The notes beneath the pieces are model-generated. The model was not told the origin of the DNA. It searched no databases and worked only from the letters and a program-made list of their open reading frames with translations. From NCBI RefSeq assembly GCF_963580165.1, contig NZ_CAUZLM010000001.1, positions 62,001 through 126,000 of the forward strand: DNA of 64,000 bases, given 5' to 3'. Both the position numbers and the translations under genes were made by a program. Shown here piece after piece: positions 40,355-49,562 of the stretch; positions within the stretch are counted from its first letter, which is position 1, and every line of letters begins with the position of its first letter. Origin of the DNA: Fructobacillus evanidus (GTDB lineage: Bacteria; Bacillota; Bacilli; Lactobacillales; Lactobacillaceae).

Positions 40355-40882
40355 ATGGAAACAAAAAATTACTTTAAAATTGGAACAATTGTCAATACAC
40401 ATGGCATTCGTGGTGAGTTAAAAATCAAAGCCATTACGGACTTTGCTGACGACCGCTTTCAAAAGGGACAAGCCATCTACCGCTTGGACCAGGGACAATA
40501 CGTCAAGGAGACGATTGCAAAGGCCCGCGTTCATAAGGGCATGTGGTTGGTCACCTTTGAGGGTGTTGATAATATTAACCAAGTTGAAATTTTTAAGGGC
40601 CAGGACGTCTTCGTTGATGAAGAAGACCGGGATGACCTTGATGATGGGGAATATTACTACAACGAAATTATTGGCTGCACCGTTGTTGACTTAGACGGGC
40701 AGACCTTGGGTGAAATCAAGGAAATTATGACGACTGGTGCCAACGACGTTTGGATTATGAAGCGTCCCAAGGGCAAGGATGGCTTAATTCCGGTTATCGA
40801 TGATGTCGTAAAAGAGGTCAATGTGGCTGATAAGGTGATTACCATTGATGTCTTGGAAGGGCTATTTGACGATGAAAATTGA
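40355..40882 (+). CDS. rimM: Ribosome maturation factor RimM
   Basis: This encodes 175 residues. N-terminal RimM domain (YFKIGTIVNTHGIRGELKIK, then FKGQDVFVDEEDRDDL) and a C-terminal PRC barrel (YYYNEIIGCTVVDLDGQTLG; LIPVIDDVVKEVNV). It helps assemble the 30S head around S19. No Shine-Dalgarno is present, and the -10 box sits directly before the ATG, so it looks leaderless. It overlaps trmD by 11 bases. Confidence 0.95.
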   Translation: METKNYFKIGTIVNTHGIRGELKIKAITDFADDRFQKGQAIYRLDQGQYVKETIAKARVHKGMWLVTFEGVDNINQVEIFKGQDVFVDEEDRDDLDDGEYYYNEIIGCTVVDLDGQTLGEIKEIMTTGANDVWIMKRPKGKDGLIPVIDDVVKEVNVADKVITIDVLEGLFDDEN

Positions 40883-41615
40883 TGTTTTAAGCCTTTTTCC
40901 AGACATGTTTGCACCAATGCGTCAGTCAATTATCGGTAAAGCAATTGATCGTGGTGATCTCGACTTTGCCGTGACTGATTTTCGTGATTACACGACAAAC
41001 AAACATAATAATGTTGACGACTATCCCTTCGGTGGTGGGGCTGGCATGTTGCTCACGCCCCAACCAATTTTTGATGCCTTAGAGGCCGTCAAGGAAAATA
41101 GCTCTGAAAAAAGTGCGGGGCATGTTATCTTGTTGGATCCGGCTGGTAAGAAGTTTGACCACACGGATGCAAAACGATTGGCCAACTATGATCACTTAAC
41201 TTTTATTGCCGGTCATTATGAAGGTTATGATGAGCGAATCAAGACCTTGGTAGACGAAGAACTTTCACTGGGTGATTATGTTTTAACTGGTGGGGAACTG
41301 GCCTCGATGGTCATGATTGATGCAACGGTTCGCTTTTTGCCTCATGTTTTGGGCAATGCGGAATCGGCAGAAGGTGATTCCTTTGCTGATGGCTTGCTGG
41401 AATACCCACAATACACGCGACCAGCGGACTTTCGTGGCCTAACCGTACCAGAAGTCTTAACTTCTGGAAACCACGGTAAAATCGCTGAATGGCGGTTAAA
41501 AGAAGCGTTAAAAAAGACGTACCTGCGTCGACCTGATTTATTAGAAGATCGGGTATTTACAAATGAAGAACGCGACCTATTGGATGATATTAAGAGTGAA
41601 TTAGCAGACGATTAA
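40872..41615 (+). CDS. trmD: tRNA m1G37 methyltransferase TrmD
   Basis: This encodes 247 residues. I took the ATG at 40872, MKIDVLSLFPDMFAPM, the standard start, inside the end of rimM. Knot-fold SPOUT methyltransferase: DDYPFGGGAGMLLTPQP, FIAGHYEGYDERI and LSLGDYVLTGGELASMVMID. It methylates G37 of tRNAs, needed for frame maintenance. Order rpsP, rimM, trmD is kept but rplS does not follow. Confidence 0.97.
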   Translation: MKIDVLSLFPDMFAPMRQSIIGKAIDRGDLDFAVTDFRDYTTNKHNNVDDYPFGGGAGMLLTPQPIFDALEAVKENSSEKSAGHVILLDPAGKKFDHTDAKRLANYDHLTFIAGHYEGYDERIKTLVDEELSLGDYVLTGGELASMVMIDATVRFLPHVLGNAESAEGDSFADGLLEYPQYTRPADFRGLTVPEVLTSGNHGKIAEWRLKEALKKTYLRRPDLLEDRVFTNEERDLLDDIKSELADD

Positions 41616-41666
41616 TTTGTACTAGTAAACATCGGTAGATCGGATATAGGATAAAGGACAAGACCG

Positions 41667-42623
41667 ATGGAACTGGAATTTTTAGGAACCGGCTCGGGCC
41701 AACCATCTAAATTTCGCAATGTGGCCAGCATTGCTTTGAAGCTACTTGATGAGCGGAATGCTGTGTGGCTTTTTGATGTCGGGGAAGCGACCCAGCACCA
41801 AATTTTGCAAACAACGATTCGCCCACGGAAGATTGAAAAAATTTTTATTTCCCACTTACATGGCGACCATATTTTTGGTTTGCCTGGTTTATTGTCCTCA
41901 CGGTCTTTTCAGGGTGCTGATAAAAGCGAACCATTGACGATTTATGGTCCCAAGGGTCTGAAGTCCTTTGTGCAAACGGCTTTGCGGGTTTCAGATACGC
42001 ACTTGTCTTACCCGGTTCACTATGTGGAAATTGAGGTTGGGACGATTTTTGAAGATGAAACCTTCCGCGTGATAGCAGCTCCCTTGAAGCACCGGATTGA
42101 AGCCTGGGGTTTTCGGGTCGAAGAAAAGCCTCACCCAGGTGAGTTGCTGATTGACAAGGTAAAGGCTGATCAAATCCCGGCCGGTCCAGTTTATGGTCGC
42201 TTAAAGGCTGGCGAAACAGTCACTTTGGATGATGGTCGTGTGATTAACGGCCAGGATTACCTTGGCCCAGCCCAGCCGGGACGGGTCGTGACCTTTATTT
42301 TGGATACACTTCCAAACGACCAGGCAAAGATTTTGGCGCAAGGCGCAGACGTTTTGGTCCACGAATCAACCTATGGTCAAAGTAAGGAAGAAAGTAAATT
42401 AGCACGGGCACATGGACATTCAACCTCCCGTGATGCGGCTAACTTAGCGCTGGACAGTCATGTTGGCAAATTAGTCTTGGTCCACATTTCTGCCCGCTAT
42501 ATTGGCCCATTATTAAAGAAGTTCATTAGCGATGTGAAACATTTGTTCCCAAATACCTATGTTGCCCGTGACTTCGACGTTGTTGATGTCCCATTCAAGA
42601 AGGAGCAGCATGGTACCAAGTAA
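41667..42623 (+). CDS. rnz: Ribonuclease Z
   Basis: This encodes 318 residues. Metallo-beta-lactamase fold: MELEFLGTGSGQPSKFRNVAS, the metal motif SHLHGDHIFGLPGLLSS, a mid-protein exosite segment, and VHESTYGQSKEE, AHGHST and HISARY at the end. It removes the 3' trailer from tRNA precursors, which matters here because the tRNA-Leu gene does not encode CCA. It overlaps recJ by 14 bases. Confidence 0.95.
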   Translation: MELEFLGTGSGQPSKFRNVASIALKLLDERNAVWLFDVGEATQHQILQTTIRPRKIEKIFISHLHGDHIFGLPGLLSSRSFQGADKSEPLTIYGPKGLKSFVQTALRVSDTHLSYPVHYVEIEVGTIFEDETFRVIAAPLKHRIEAWGFRVEEKPHPGELLIDKVKADQIPAGPVYGRLKAGETVTLDDGRVINGQDYLGPAQPGRVVTFILDTLPNDQAKILAQGADVLVHESTYGQSKEESKLARAHGHSTSRDAANLALDSHVGKLVLVHISARYIGPLLKKFISDVKHLFPNTYVARDFDVVDVPFKKEQHGTK

Positions 42624-44700
42624 TTGGCGGTTGTTAGACCAACCAGATCAAATGAGTAGCCAACGGTTACAGGAACAATTACATTTAAACCCAGTTACAG
42701 CAGGTTTTTTGGTGCAAAACGGCATCAAGGATGTGAAAGAGGCACAAGCCTTTTTGCATCCTGATTTTCAAAGTATTCATGATCCAAGCGAATTTTTCGA
42801 TATGGAAAAGGCGGTGGATCGGATTCAAGAAGCGGTCTTTACTGCCGAACCAATTTTGGTTTATGGTGACTATGATGTCGACGGTATCACGAGTACCGCG
42901 ATTATGGTGGAAACACTGACATCGCTTGGGGCGGAAGTAACGCCTTACATTCCAAATCGTTTCAAAGACGGGTATGGACCCAATTTGACAACTTACCAAC
43001 GTCTGGTTGAAGAAACCGGTGCTAGCTTGATTATCACCGTTGATAATGGCGTGAGTGGCCATGAGGCGATTGCTTGGGCGCAAGGTGCTGGCGTTGATGT
43101 GGTCGTGACTGACCATCACGCATTGCCAGAAACCCTGCCTGAAGCCTATGCCATCATCCACCCGCGTCACCCAGAAGGCAATTATCCCTTTTCTGATTTG
43201 TCAGGAGCGGGAGTCGCTTTTAAGGTTGCCCAGGCAATCTTAGCCGATGGGCAGCCGGCCGAATCATTGGAAGACTTACCAGTGGAATTTTTGGACCTAG
43301 TTGCTATGGGGGCGGTTGCCGATGTGGTTTCTTTGACTGATGAAAACCGGGCCTTTGTGACTTGGGGACTCAAGCAAATTGAGGAAAATCCTAGACCTGG
43401 TTTAGCAGCCCTGTTAAAGAGTGCGAAGCATGCCAAGGGGCAAGCGATTTTAGCCGAAACAATTGGTTTCAAAATTGCGCCACGGTTAAACGCGATTGGT
43501 CGATTGGCCAATGGTCAGCTAGGGTTGGAACTTTTGCTAACAAAGGATTTAGACCGGGCCAAGGCGATTGCTAAGGAAGTCGAACAGCTCAACGATGAGC
43601 GTCGGTCCTTAGTGGACACCGTCTTTGACCAGGCAAAAGAGCAGGCATTAGACGAAAAAAATCAGGAGACCAACATTTTGTTGATTGCGGGCCAAGATTG
43701 GCATCAAGGAATTCTTGGCATTGTCGCTGCCCGCCTAGTTGAATTAGTGAAAAAGCCCGTGGTGGTTCTTTCACTCGTTGATGGTGTCTATAAGGGCTCT
43801 GGCCGGTCCTTTGGGGACTTTGATTTGCACGCCTTCTTACAGGTCTATGCGGACCATTTCACTAGCTTTGGTGGCCATGCTGGTGCCTTAGGGGTCAGCA
43901 TGATGCCAGATGAATTGCCGGTAGTCCAAAACTTGGTTCAACAAGATGGGGCTAACCTACAATTTGCCGATCAAAAATTGGCTGTTAACTTGGTTGTGCA
44001 GCCACGCATTTTGACGCCTGATTTTTACCAGCAGTTAGCGTTGCTTGAACCATTTGGCCAGGGCAACCCACAGCCGGTCATTGCCGTTGAAGATGTGCCG
44101 CTAGAATCGGTGCAGTCGATGGGGGCGTTAAATCAGCACTTAAAGCTTAATATTCGTGGCGGTCGGGGCTTTGTCGAGGCTTTGGCCTTCAACCAGCCTG
44201 ATTTGGTGAAAGAAGCCCAAGAGAAGACGCAAGCGACACTGGCGGGTAAGGTTGGCGTTAATACCTTTGCCGGCAAAACTAGGTTGCAGCTGATGCTGGA
44301 AGATTTGGCCTTTGTCGAGGTTGAGCAAAATCAGCCTACGTCAATTGATCCAGTTGTGCACCAGGTTAGAAAACAAGTTACCCAAACGGCACAGACTGCA
44401 CAAGCTGCGGTTAAAAATTCATCCAAAACATTGGCACAGGCAATCGGTCAAACGAGTAGCCAAGACTTTGCCAGACTATATAAATATTTGTATGGACACC
44501 AAAATTTGGACATTATCGGGCATCTAGAAGTTGTATTATCCGAACTTTCAATGCAAGAAAAGCAATTTAAATTAATGATTCAGGTCTTTTTGGACCTCGG
44601 TTTTGTTAAAATGAATGCAGGGACCATTTTGTGTTTACCAAGTACCAGTAAAAAGCCCTTGGCAAACTCTGTCACATACCAGCGGTATTTTGCCGGTTAA
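42610..44700 (+). CDS. recJ: Single-strand DNA exonuclease RecJ
   Basis: This encodes 696 residues from the ATG at 42610 (AAGGAGCAGC upstream), inside the end of rnz. DHH phosphoesterase with VYGDYDVDGITSTAIM (about 84-99) and VVVTDHHALPETLP (about 166), a DHHA1 domain (KGSGRSFGDFDLHAFL, SFGGHAGALGVSM), an OB fold and a RecJ C-terminal domain. It degrades ssDNA 5'-3' in repair. Followed 24 bases later by apt. Confidence 0.95.
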   Translation: MVPSNWRLLDQPDQMSSQRLQEQLHLNPVTAGFLVQNGIKDVKEAQAFLHPDFQSIHDPSEFFDMEKAVDRIQEAVFTAEPILVYGDYDVDGITSTAIMVETLTSLGAEVTPYIPNRFKDGYGPNLTTYQRLVEETGASLIITVDNGVSGHEAIAWAQGAGVDVVVTDHHALPETLPEAYAIIHPRHPEGNYPFSDLSGAGVAFKVAQAILADGQPAESLEDLPVEFLDLVAMGAVADVVSLTDENRAFVTWGLKQIEENPRPGLAALLKSAKHAKGQAILAETIGFKIAPRLNAIGRLANGQLGLELLLTKDLDRAKAIAKEVEQLNDERRSLVDTVFDQAKEQALDEKNQETNILLIAGQDWHQGILGIVAARLVELVKKPVVVLSLVDGVYKGSGRSFGDFDLHAFLQVYADHFTSFGGHAGALGVSMMPDELPVVQNLVQQDGANLQFADQKLAVNLVVQPRILTPDFYQQLALLEPFGQGNPQPVIAVEDVPLESVQSMGALNQHLKLNIRGGRGFVEALAFNQPDLVKEAQEKTQATLAGKVGVNTFAGKTRLQLMLEDLAFVEVEQNQPTSIDPVVHQVRKQVTQTAQTAQAAVKNSSKTLAQAIGQTSSQDFARLYKYLYGHQNLDIIGHLEVVLSELSMQEKQFKLMIQVFLDLGFVKMNAGTILCLPSTSKKPLANSVTYQRYFAG

Positions 44701-44724
44701 TGAACCCGGCTCGAGGAAATAAAA

Positions 44725-45258
44725 ATGAGTAAAATTGATTTACATGATTATGTAGCCACAGTGGAAGATTATCCAGAACCTGGTGTTTCTTTCCGTGATA
44801 TCTCACCTTTGATGGGTGATGGACCAGCCTATAAGCAAGCAATTAATCAAATTGTGGACTTTGCCAAAGATTTAGATGTCGACTTGATTGCTGGGCCAGA
44901 ATCACGTGGCTTCATTGTTGGTTCGCCATTGGCCTATGCCATGGGCATTGGTTTTGTACCAGCACGTAAGTCTGGTAAGTTACCACGTAAGGCAGTTTCT
45001 GCTTCTTACACATTGGAGTATGGTGGTGTCAACGAATTGGAAATCCACGAGGATGCCATTAAGCCAGGTCAAAGGGTTTTGATTGTCGATGACCTTTTGG
45101 CAACTGGCGGAACGATCAATGCCACCCGTAAGATTGTTGAAGAATTAGGTGGCGTTGTGGCTGGAGTGGCCTTTATTATTGAATTAGAGGACCTTCACGG
45201 TCGAGAGAAGATTATGGAAGCCGGCGAAGTACCTTTTGTTGCTTTGATGGAATACTAA
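44725..45258 (+). CDS. apt: Adenine phosphoribosyltransferase
   Basis: This encodes 177 residues. KIDLHDYVATVEDYPEPGVS is the family start, then GPESRGFIVGSPLAYA and the PRPP loop VLIVDDLLATGGTINAT (about 117-133). It salvages adenine to AMP. GAGGAAA precedes the ATG. The recJ-apt order is widespread in Firmicutes. Confidence 0.97.
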   Translation: MSKIDLHDYVATVEDYPEPGVSFRDISPLMGDGPAYKQAINQIVDFAKDLDVDLIAGPESRGFIVGSPLAYAMGIGFVPARKSGKLPRKAVSASYTLEYGGVNELEIHEDAIKPGQRVLIVDDLLATGGTINATRKIVEELGGVVAGVAFIIELEDLHGREKIMEAGEVPFVALMEY

Positions 45259-45313
45259 GGACTAGCACTTGGTAAAAAACCGGACTTTCACAGGGTGAAA
45301 TAAAGGGAAGCAG

Positions 45314-46786
45314 ATGCTAACAACACTAGTAGTACTTTTAATTATTAACACGACTGTCGCCGTTATCACGGTTTTTCGTGAACCACGAGACATCGCCGCT
45401 ACTTGGGCTTGGATTTTAGTCCTGATTTTAATTCCGGTCCTTGGTTTTATTATTTATTCTTTTGCGGGCCGGAAGCTATCACAGCGCCGGCTTTTTGCCT
45501 ACCAAGGGCAAGATACTTCGGCGATGAATGAAAAAATCGCCGATTTGATTCAAGAAGCTGATGAGCGGGGTAAAAGAGAAGGCTTTGTGACACGTGTCAA
45601 TGAAACGCAGGCCTCCTTAGTTCAAGCCCGCTCCTTGGTCACGCTGTTTCAAAATATTAATCAGACGTCCTTAGCTACGAAAAATCATGTTAAGATTTTT
45701 ACTTCGGGTGTTGATTTTTTTGACCGCTTAAAAGAGGATTTAAGGCAGGCACAGGAAAGTATTAACCTCGAGTTTTATACTTTTTATAGTGATCAGTTGG
45801 GCCATGAAATCAGAGATATTTTGGTTGAACGGGCTCAAGCAGGCGTTGAGGTGCACGTCATTTACGATGCCTTGGGTTCCTTTGGAACGACCAAGCGGTT
45901 CTTTGCACCGTTGCGAGAGGCGGGCGGTCATGCTGTGCCATTCTTGAAGCGGCGACTAACGCTGATTGATTTTCAGTTGAACTTTCGTGATCACCGTAAA
46001 ATCGTGGTGATTGATGGGCAAGTTGGCTATGTTGGTGGTTTTAATATTGGCGATCAGTACCTTGGCCGGGATAAAAAATTTGGTCATTGGCGTGATACGC
46101 ATTTACGGATGACGGGCTCCGGAGTCTACTCACTTCAAGCTCATTTCTTGTTGGATTGGAACGCTTCTGAGCCAAAGCGGCCAATGGCGGTGATATCAGA
46201 CCGTTATTTCCCACCATTGCAATTAGCGTTGCAGGGTAAATCGAATTTACAAATTGTTACTTCCGGTCCTGAAACGGATGACGAGCAGATCAAGATGGGC
46301 TATATCCGTTTGATTCAATTGGCTAAAAAACGTTGTTGGATTCAAACGCCCTATTTAATTCCGGATGATTCAACTTTTGATGCTTTGCGAATTGCTGCTA
46401 ATTCGGGGGTTGATGTGCGAATTATGGTGCCCTGCATGCCAGATCATCCCTTTGTTTATCGAGCAACCCAATACTATGCCGCCCAGCTAGCTAAGTATGG
46501 AATCAAGATTTATTATTACCAAAATGGCTTTTTGCACGCTAAGACGATGGTCGTCGACAATCACTTGGCTTCGGTTGGATCAGCTAATTTGGATTATCGT
46601 TCCTTTAAACTTAATTTCGAAGTGAATGCCTTTCTATACGATTCTGATTTGGCCCATCATCTCGCCCATGTCTTTGAGCAGGACTTGGCTGTTTCTAGTG
46701 AGCAGACGGTGGAGAGTTTTGCTCAACAGGGCCGGTGGTTAGTCTTTAAGCAGTATGTTGCCAGGTTACTGGCACCAATTTTATAA
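45314..46786 (+). CDS. cls: Cardiolipin synthase
   Basis: This encodes 490 residues. Two N-terminal membrane helices (about 1-16 and 28-47) precede two phospholipase-D domains: the HKD-type motifs are FRDHRKIVVIDG (about 225-236) and FLHAKTMVVDN (about 406-416), followed by SANLDYRSF. It condenses phosphatidylglycerol into cardiolipin at the membrane. Its own ribosome site (AAAGGGAAG) precedes the ATG; a strong terminator follows. Confidence 0.93.
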   Translation: MLTTLVVLLIINTTVAVITVFREPRDIAATWAWILVLILIPVLGFIIYSFAGRKLSQRRLFAYQGQDTSAMNEKIADLIQEADERGKREGFVTRVNETQASLVQARSLVTLFQNINQTSLATKNHVKIFTSGVDFFDRLKEDLRQAQESINLEFYTFYSDQLGHEIRDILVERAQAGVEVHVIYDALGSFGTTKRFFAPLREAGGHAVPFLKRRLTLIDFQLNFRDHRKIVVIDGQVGYVGGFNIGDQYLGRDKKFGHWRDTHLRMTGSGVYSLQAHFLLDWNASEPKRPMAVISDRYFPPLQLALQGKSNLQIVTSGPETDDEQIKMGYIRLIQLAKKRCWIQTPYLIPDDSTFDALRIAANSGVDVRIMVPCMPDHPFVYRATQYYAAQLAKYGIKIYYYQNGFLHAKTMVVDNHLASVGSANLDYRSFKLNFEVNAFLYDSDLAHHLAHVFEQDLAVSSEQTVESFAQQGRWLVFKQYVARLLAPIL

Positions 46787-46820
46787 AAATCAGGTCAACC
46801 GTTTTTGACTTAGGTTGATA

Positions 46821-46849
46821 AAAAAAGAAGGCGAAAGCCTTCTTTTTTG
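46821..46849. terminator. Bidirectional terminator after cls
   Basis: AAAAAAGAAGGC pairs exactly with GCCTTCTTTTTT around the stable tetraloop GAAA. It also ends the convergent gene at 46875. Confidence 0.92.
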
Positions 46850-46874
46850 TTGGAATTAATAAATTTGTTGACTA

Positions 46875-47603
46875 TCAATGCACCAGATAAACAGCATCCT
46901 GAATCATATCAAAGGCCCGATAATGCTGATTTAACATATCGTTTAATTCCAAATCAGCCTCCTGCCAGAAATGTTTGGAATTGGTGGCCCCATTTTTTTC
47001 GCCAATCACGATGAGGTGGAAGGGCTGGGGTTGGCTACGGAGATATTGCAAAATATGCCAGTCATCATCGCTGGTATCCGGCGCCCAAGCCATGACAAAG
47101 ATTGGCTGTGAATTTGGATCCTTGGCCTCTTGCAAGCTTTCCTTGACCGCCGTGAGGGCATCTTGCTTGATGACTGTTGTCCAGGGCTCTGGGCGTTCAT
47201 TATCTTGTCCACTCCAATCGAGGCTATCAATGGCTTTGACGGCATGCCCCTGTGCTTTTAGTGCAGCTGATAGGGCAGCATTACCGGCCATTAGTTCAAT
47301 AATTGGCCTGGGACCGGCAAAGCGGGCCAAGTCTTTGACCCAATCTGCGTTTGGTAAAAACCAAAGCCCGTAGTTAACAATCAAGGTTTCTCTTAGTTCT
47401 GCTAATGCGTCATCGAGAAGGAGGCGTTCTGGGTGGCGGCTTAGGGTAGTGACATCTTCTAGGAGGTTGGAGAAGCGGTGATCCGGTAGTTGCTGCTGGT
47501 CCAGGGCAGCCAGAATCTCGATGACCGTATCAATTTTGATTAATGACTGTGAATCGTTTATGTATTGTTCTTTCAAGGTGAGTAGTTTTTCTCGATTAAG
47601 CAT
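46875..47603 (-). CDS. SAM-methyltransferase-like protein, function unknown
   Basis: This encodes 242 residues; AAGGA lies seven bases before the ATG. The N-terminal 95 residues look helical. The second half begins PIIELMAGNAALSAALKAQG, then KAIDSLDWSGQ, the usual glycine loop and acidic end of strand 2 of a Rossmann methyltransferase, and later VMAWAPDTSDDDW and HLIVIGEKNGATN. Substrate motifs such as NPPY or DPPY are absent. It stands alone on the minus strand between cls and ung. I do not recognise the family, so the methyltransferase call is tentative. Confidence 0.6.
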   Translation of the reverse strand: MLNREKLLTLKEQYINDSQSLIKIDTVIEILAALDQQQLPDHRFSNLLEDVTTLSRHPERLLLDDALAELRETLIVNYGLWFLPNADWVKDLARFAGPRPIIELMAGNAALSAALKAQGHAVKAIDSLDWSGQDNERPEPWTTVIKQDALTAVKESLQEAKDPNSQPIFVMAWAPDTSDDDWHILQYLRSQPQPFHLIVIGEKNGATNSKHFWQEADLELNDMLNQHYRAFDMIQDAVYLVH

Positions 47604-47707
47604 AAAGAGTCCTTAAGATTGGGTAAAAACGTATCTGGTGGCGTTTTCTCTTGTGTTGTTCTTTGGTACAGTGTTAGTGAAATGTCTTATTAGGAGTAGT
47701 ATACACC

Positions 47708-48385
47708 ATGGCTGATTTTTCTTTAACCAAAACTGATTGGGACCAGGCGTTGGCGCCTTTTTTGCCCGCAGGTTATCAGCAACATGCCGAATCTTTTTTA
47801 AATCAGGTTTATCAAGACCCCCAAAAACCAGTTTACCCCAAGCGTGAAAACGTTTTTTTGGCCTTTGAGAAGACTCCATTGGCAAAAACCAAAGTGGTTA
47901 TTTTAGGTCAAGACCCTTATCATGGGGAAAATCAGGCCCAGGGCCTGGCCTTTTCGGTGCCTGATTTCCTAGCAGCACCGCCGTCATTGCGCAACATTTT
48001 AAAGGAGTTAGCCAGTGATATTGGCGCTGGCCGACCCAGTCATGACTTAACGACATGGGCAAGCCAGGGTGTTTTGCTATTAAATACGGTTTTTACGGTG
48101 GCAGCCGGTCAGGCCAATAGTCATCAAAAACAGGGCTGGGAAGAACTCTCGGATGCAGCAATTAGGGCAGCTAGCGCTGATCAAAGGCCAAAGGTTTTTA
48201 TCCTGTGGGGGAAGCCAGCCCAGCAAAAGGCGCGGCTAATCGATGCTGAAAGACATCTGATTTTAATGGCGCCACACCCAAGCCCATTGGCCGCTTATCG
48301 AGGCTTCTTTGGTTCTAAACCATTTTCGAAGGCCAATGCCTTTTTAGAAAGGCACCAAGAAGTGCCTGTTAACTGGTTGAAATAA
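47708..48385 (+). CDS. ung: Uracil-DNA glycosylase
   Basis: This encodes 225 residues after TAGGAG. The catalytic loop GQDPYHGENQAQGLAFSVP (about 66-84), LLLNTVFTV, and the minor-groove loop HPSPLAAYRGFFG define family 1 UDG. It removes uracil from DNA for base-excision repair. Monocistronic in appearance, and followed by pta, an order also seen in other lactic acid bacteria. Confidence 0.97.
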   Translation: MADFSLTKTDWDQALAPFLPAGYQQHAESFLNQVYQDPQKPVYPKRENVFLAFEKTPLAKTKVVILGQDPYHGENQAQGLAFSVPDFLAAPPSLRNILKELASDIGAGRPSHDLTTWASQGVLLLNTVFTVAAGQANSHQKQGWEELSDAAIRAASADQRPKVFILWGKPAQQKARLIDAERHLILMAPHPSPLAAYRGFFGSKPFSKANAFLERHQEVPVNWLK

Positions 48386-48473
48386 GTTTGAAATTTGACC
48401 GTAAAGGGCTAATAAACGAAAGAAACTTTGGTATACTTTAGAAAAGAACAACGTGTAAAAAGGGAGCGTAAAT

Positions 48474-49463
48474 ATGTCACTTTTCGATCAGTTTAAAACA
48501 GAAATTAAGGGTCAAAGAATTCGCCTTGTTTTTCCAGAAGGAACAGACGAACGGGTTTTGACGGCAGCCGTTGAGCTGGCCCAGGAGGACTTGGTCAGTC
48601 CGATTGTTTTGGGTGATAAAGAGGCGATTGTTGCCCTTTCAAAAAAGCTCCAATTGAGTTTAAATCAGGTTGAAATCGTTGATATTAAGACTGTTCCAAC
48701 GGACCAGCGCGTTAAGATGATTCAAGCCTTAGTTGAACGCCGCAAGGGCAAGACTGACGAGAAGACTGCTGAAAAGTGGCTCCAAGATGAAAACTACTTT
48801 GGTACAATGCTTGTTCAAATGGGGGCAGCCGAGGGAATGGTTTCCGGAGCAGTTCATCCAACCGGTGATACGGTTCGTCCAGCTCTCCAGTTAATTAAGA
48901 CAGCACCTGGTTCTCGCCGCATTTCTGGTGCTTTCATTATGCAAAAGGGCGACCAGCGTTTTGTCTTTGCGGATTGTGCGATTAACATTGATATTGATGC
49001 CGAAACGATGGCCCAGATTGCTGTTCAATCAGCGAAGACAGCTAAAATTTTTGGGATTGATCCCAAGGTGGCCATGCTTTCGTTTTCAACGAAGGGGTCT
49101 GCTAGGGGGGAACAAGTTGAAAAGGTTCAGGAAGCTACAAAATTAGCCAAGGAATTGGCGCCAGAATTGGCTGACCAAATTGATGGCGACTTGCAATTTG
49201 ATGCAGCTGTTGTTGAAAAGGTGGCCAATGCCAAGGCCCCTGGTTCAGCGGTTGCTGGTCAGGCGAACGTCTTTGTCTTTCCAAGTCTGGAGGCAGGCAA
49301 TATCGGCTACAAGATTGCCCAACGTTTAGGCGGCTTTGAGGCAATTGGCCCAATCTTGCAAGGATTGGCTAAGCCCGTTTCAGACCTTTCCAGAGGAGCT
49401 TCTAAAGACGATGTGGTCAAGGTGGCCATCATCACGGCTGCCCAAGCTCTGGCTCAACGTTAA
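48474..49463 (+). CDS. pta: Phosphate acetyltransferase
   Basis: This encodes 329 residues after AAAGGGAGCG. Signatures: IRLVFPEGTDERVLTAAVEL, MVSGAVHPTGDTVRPALQLI, GAFIMQKGDQRFVFADCAIN, FSTKGSARGEQVEKV and ANVFVFPSLEAGNIGYKIAQ. It interconverts acetyl-CoA and acetyl phosphate, which in heterofermenters links the phosphoketolase product to acetyl-CoA. TTTGGTATACT upstream is a good extended -10 box. A terminator follows. Confidence 0.97.
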   Translation: MSLFDQFKTEIKGQRIRLVFPEGTDERVLTAAVELAQEDLVSPIVLGDKEAIVALSKKLQLSLNQVEIVDIKTVPTDQRVKMIQALVERRKGKTDEKTAEKWLQDENYFGTMLVQMGAAEGMVSGAVHPTGDTVRPALQLIKTAPGSRRISGAFIMQKGDQRFVFADCAINIDIDAETMAQIAVQSAKTAKIFGIDPKVAMLSFSTKGSARGEQVEKVQEATKLAKELAPELADQIDGDLQFDAAVVEKVANAKAPGSAVAGQANVFVFPSLEAGNIGYKIAQRLGGFEAIGPILQGLAKPVSDLSRGASKDDVVKVAIITAAQALAQR

Positions 49464-49473
49464 TCAGTCGCTT

Positions 49474-49507
49474 TAAAGGGGTAACCGAGTACTTGGTTAG
49501 CCCTTTC
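49474..49507 (+). terminator. Terminator of pta
   Basis: AAAGGGGTAACC pairs with GGTTAGCCCTTT (one mismatch) across a short loop, followed by CTTG; the T run is short, so it may be leaky into gtfA. Confidence 0.65.
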
Positions 49508-49562
49508 TTGCCATTATTCAAATTATTCAACAAAAATCTGAATGAAAGCGGTATAAGTGTTT

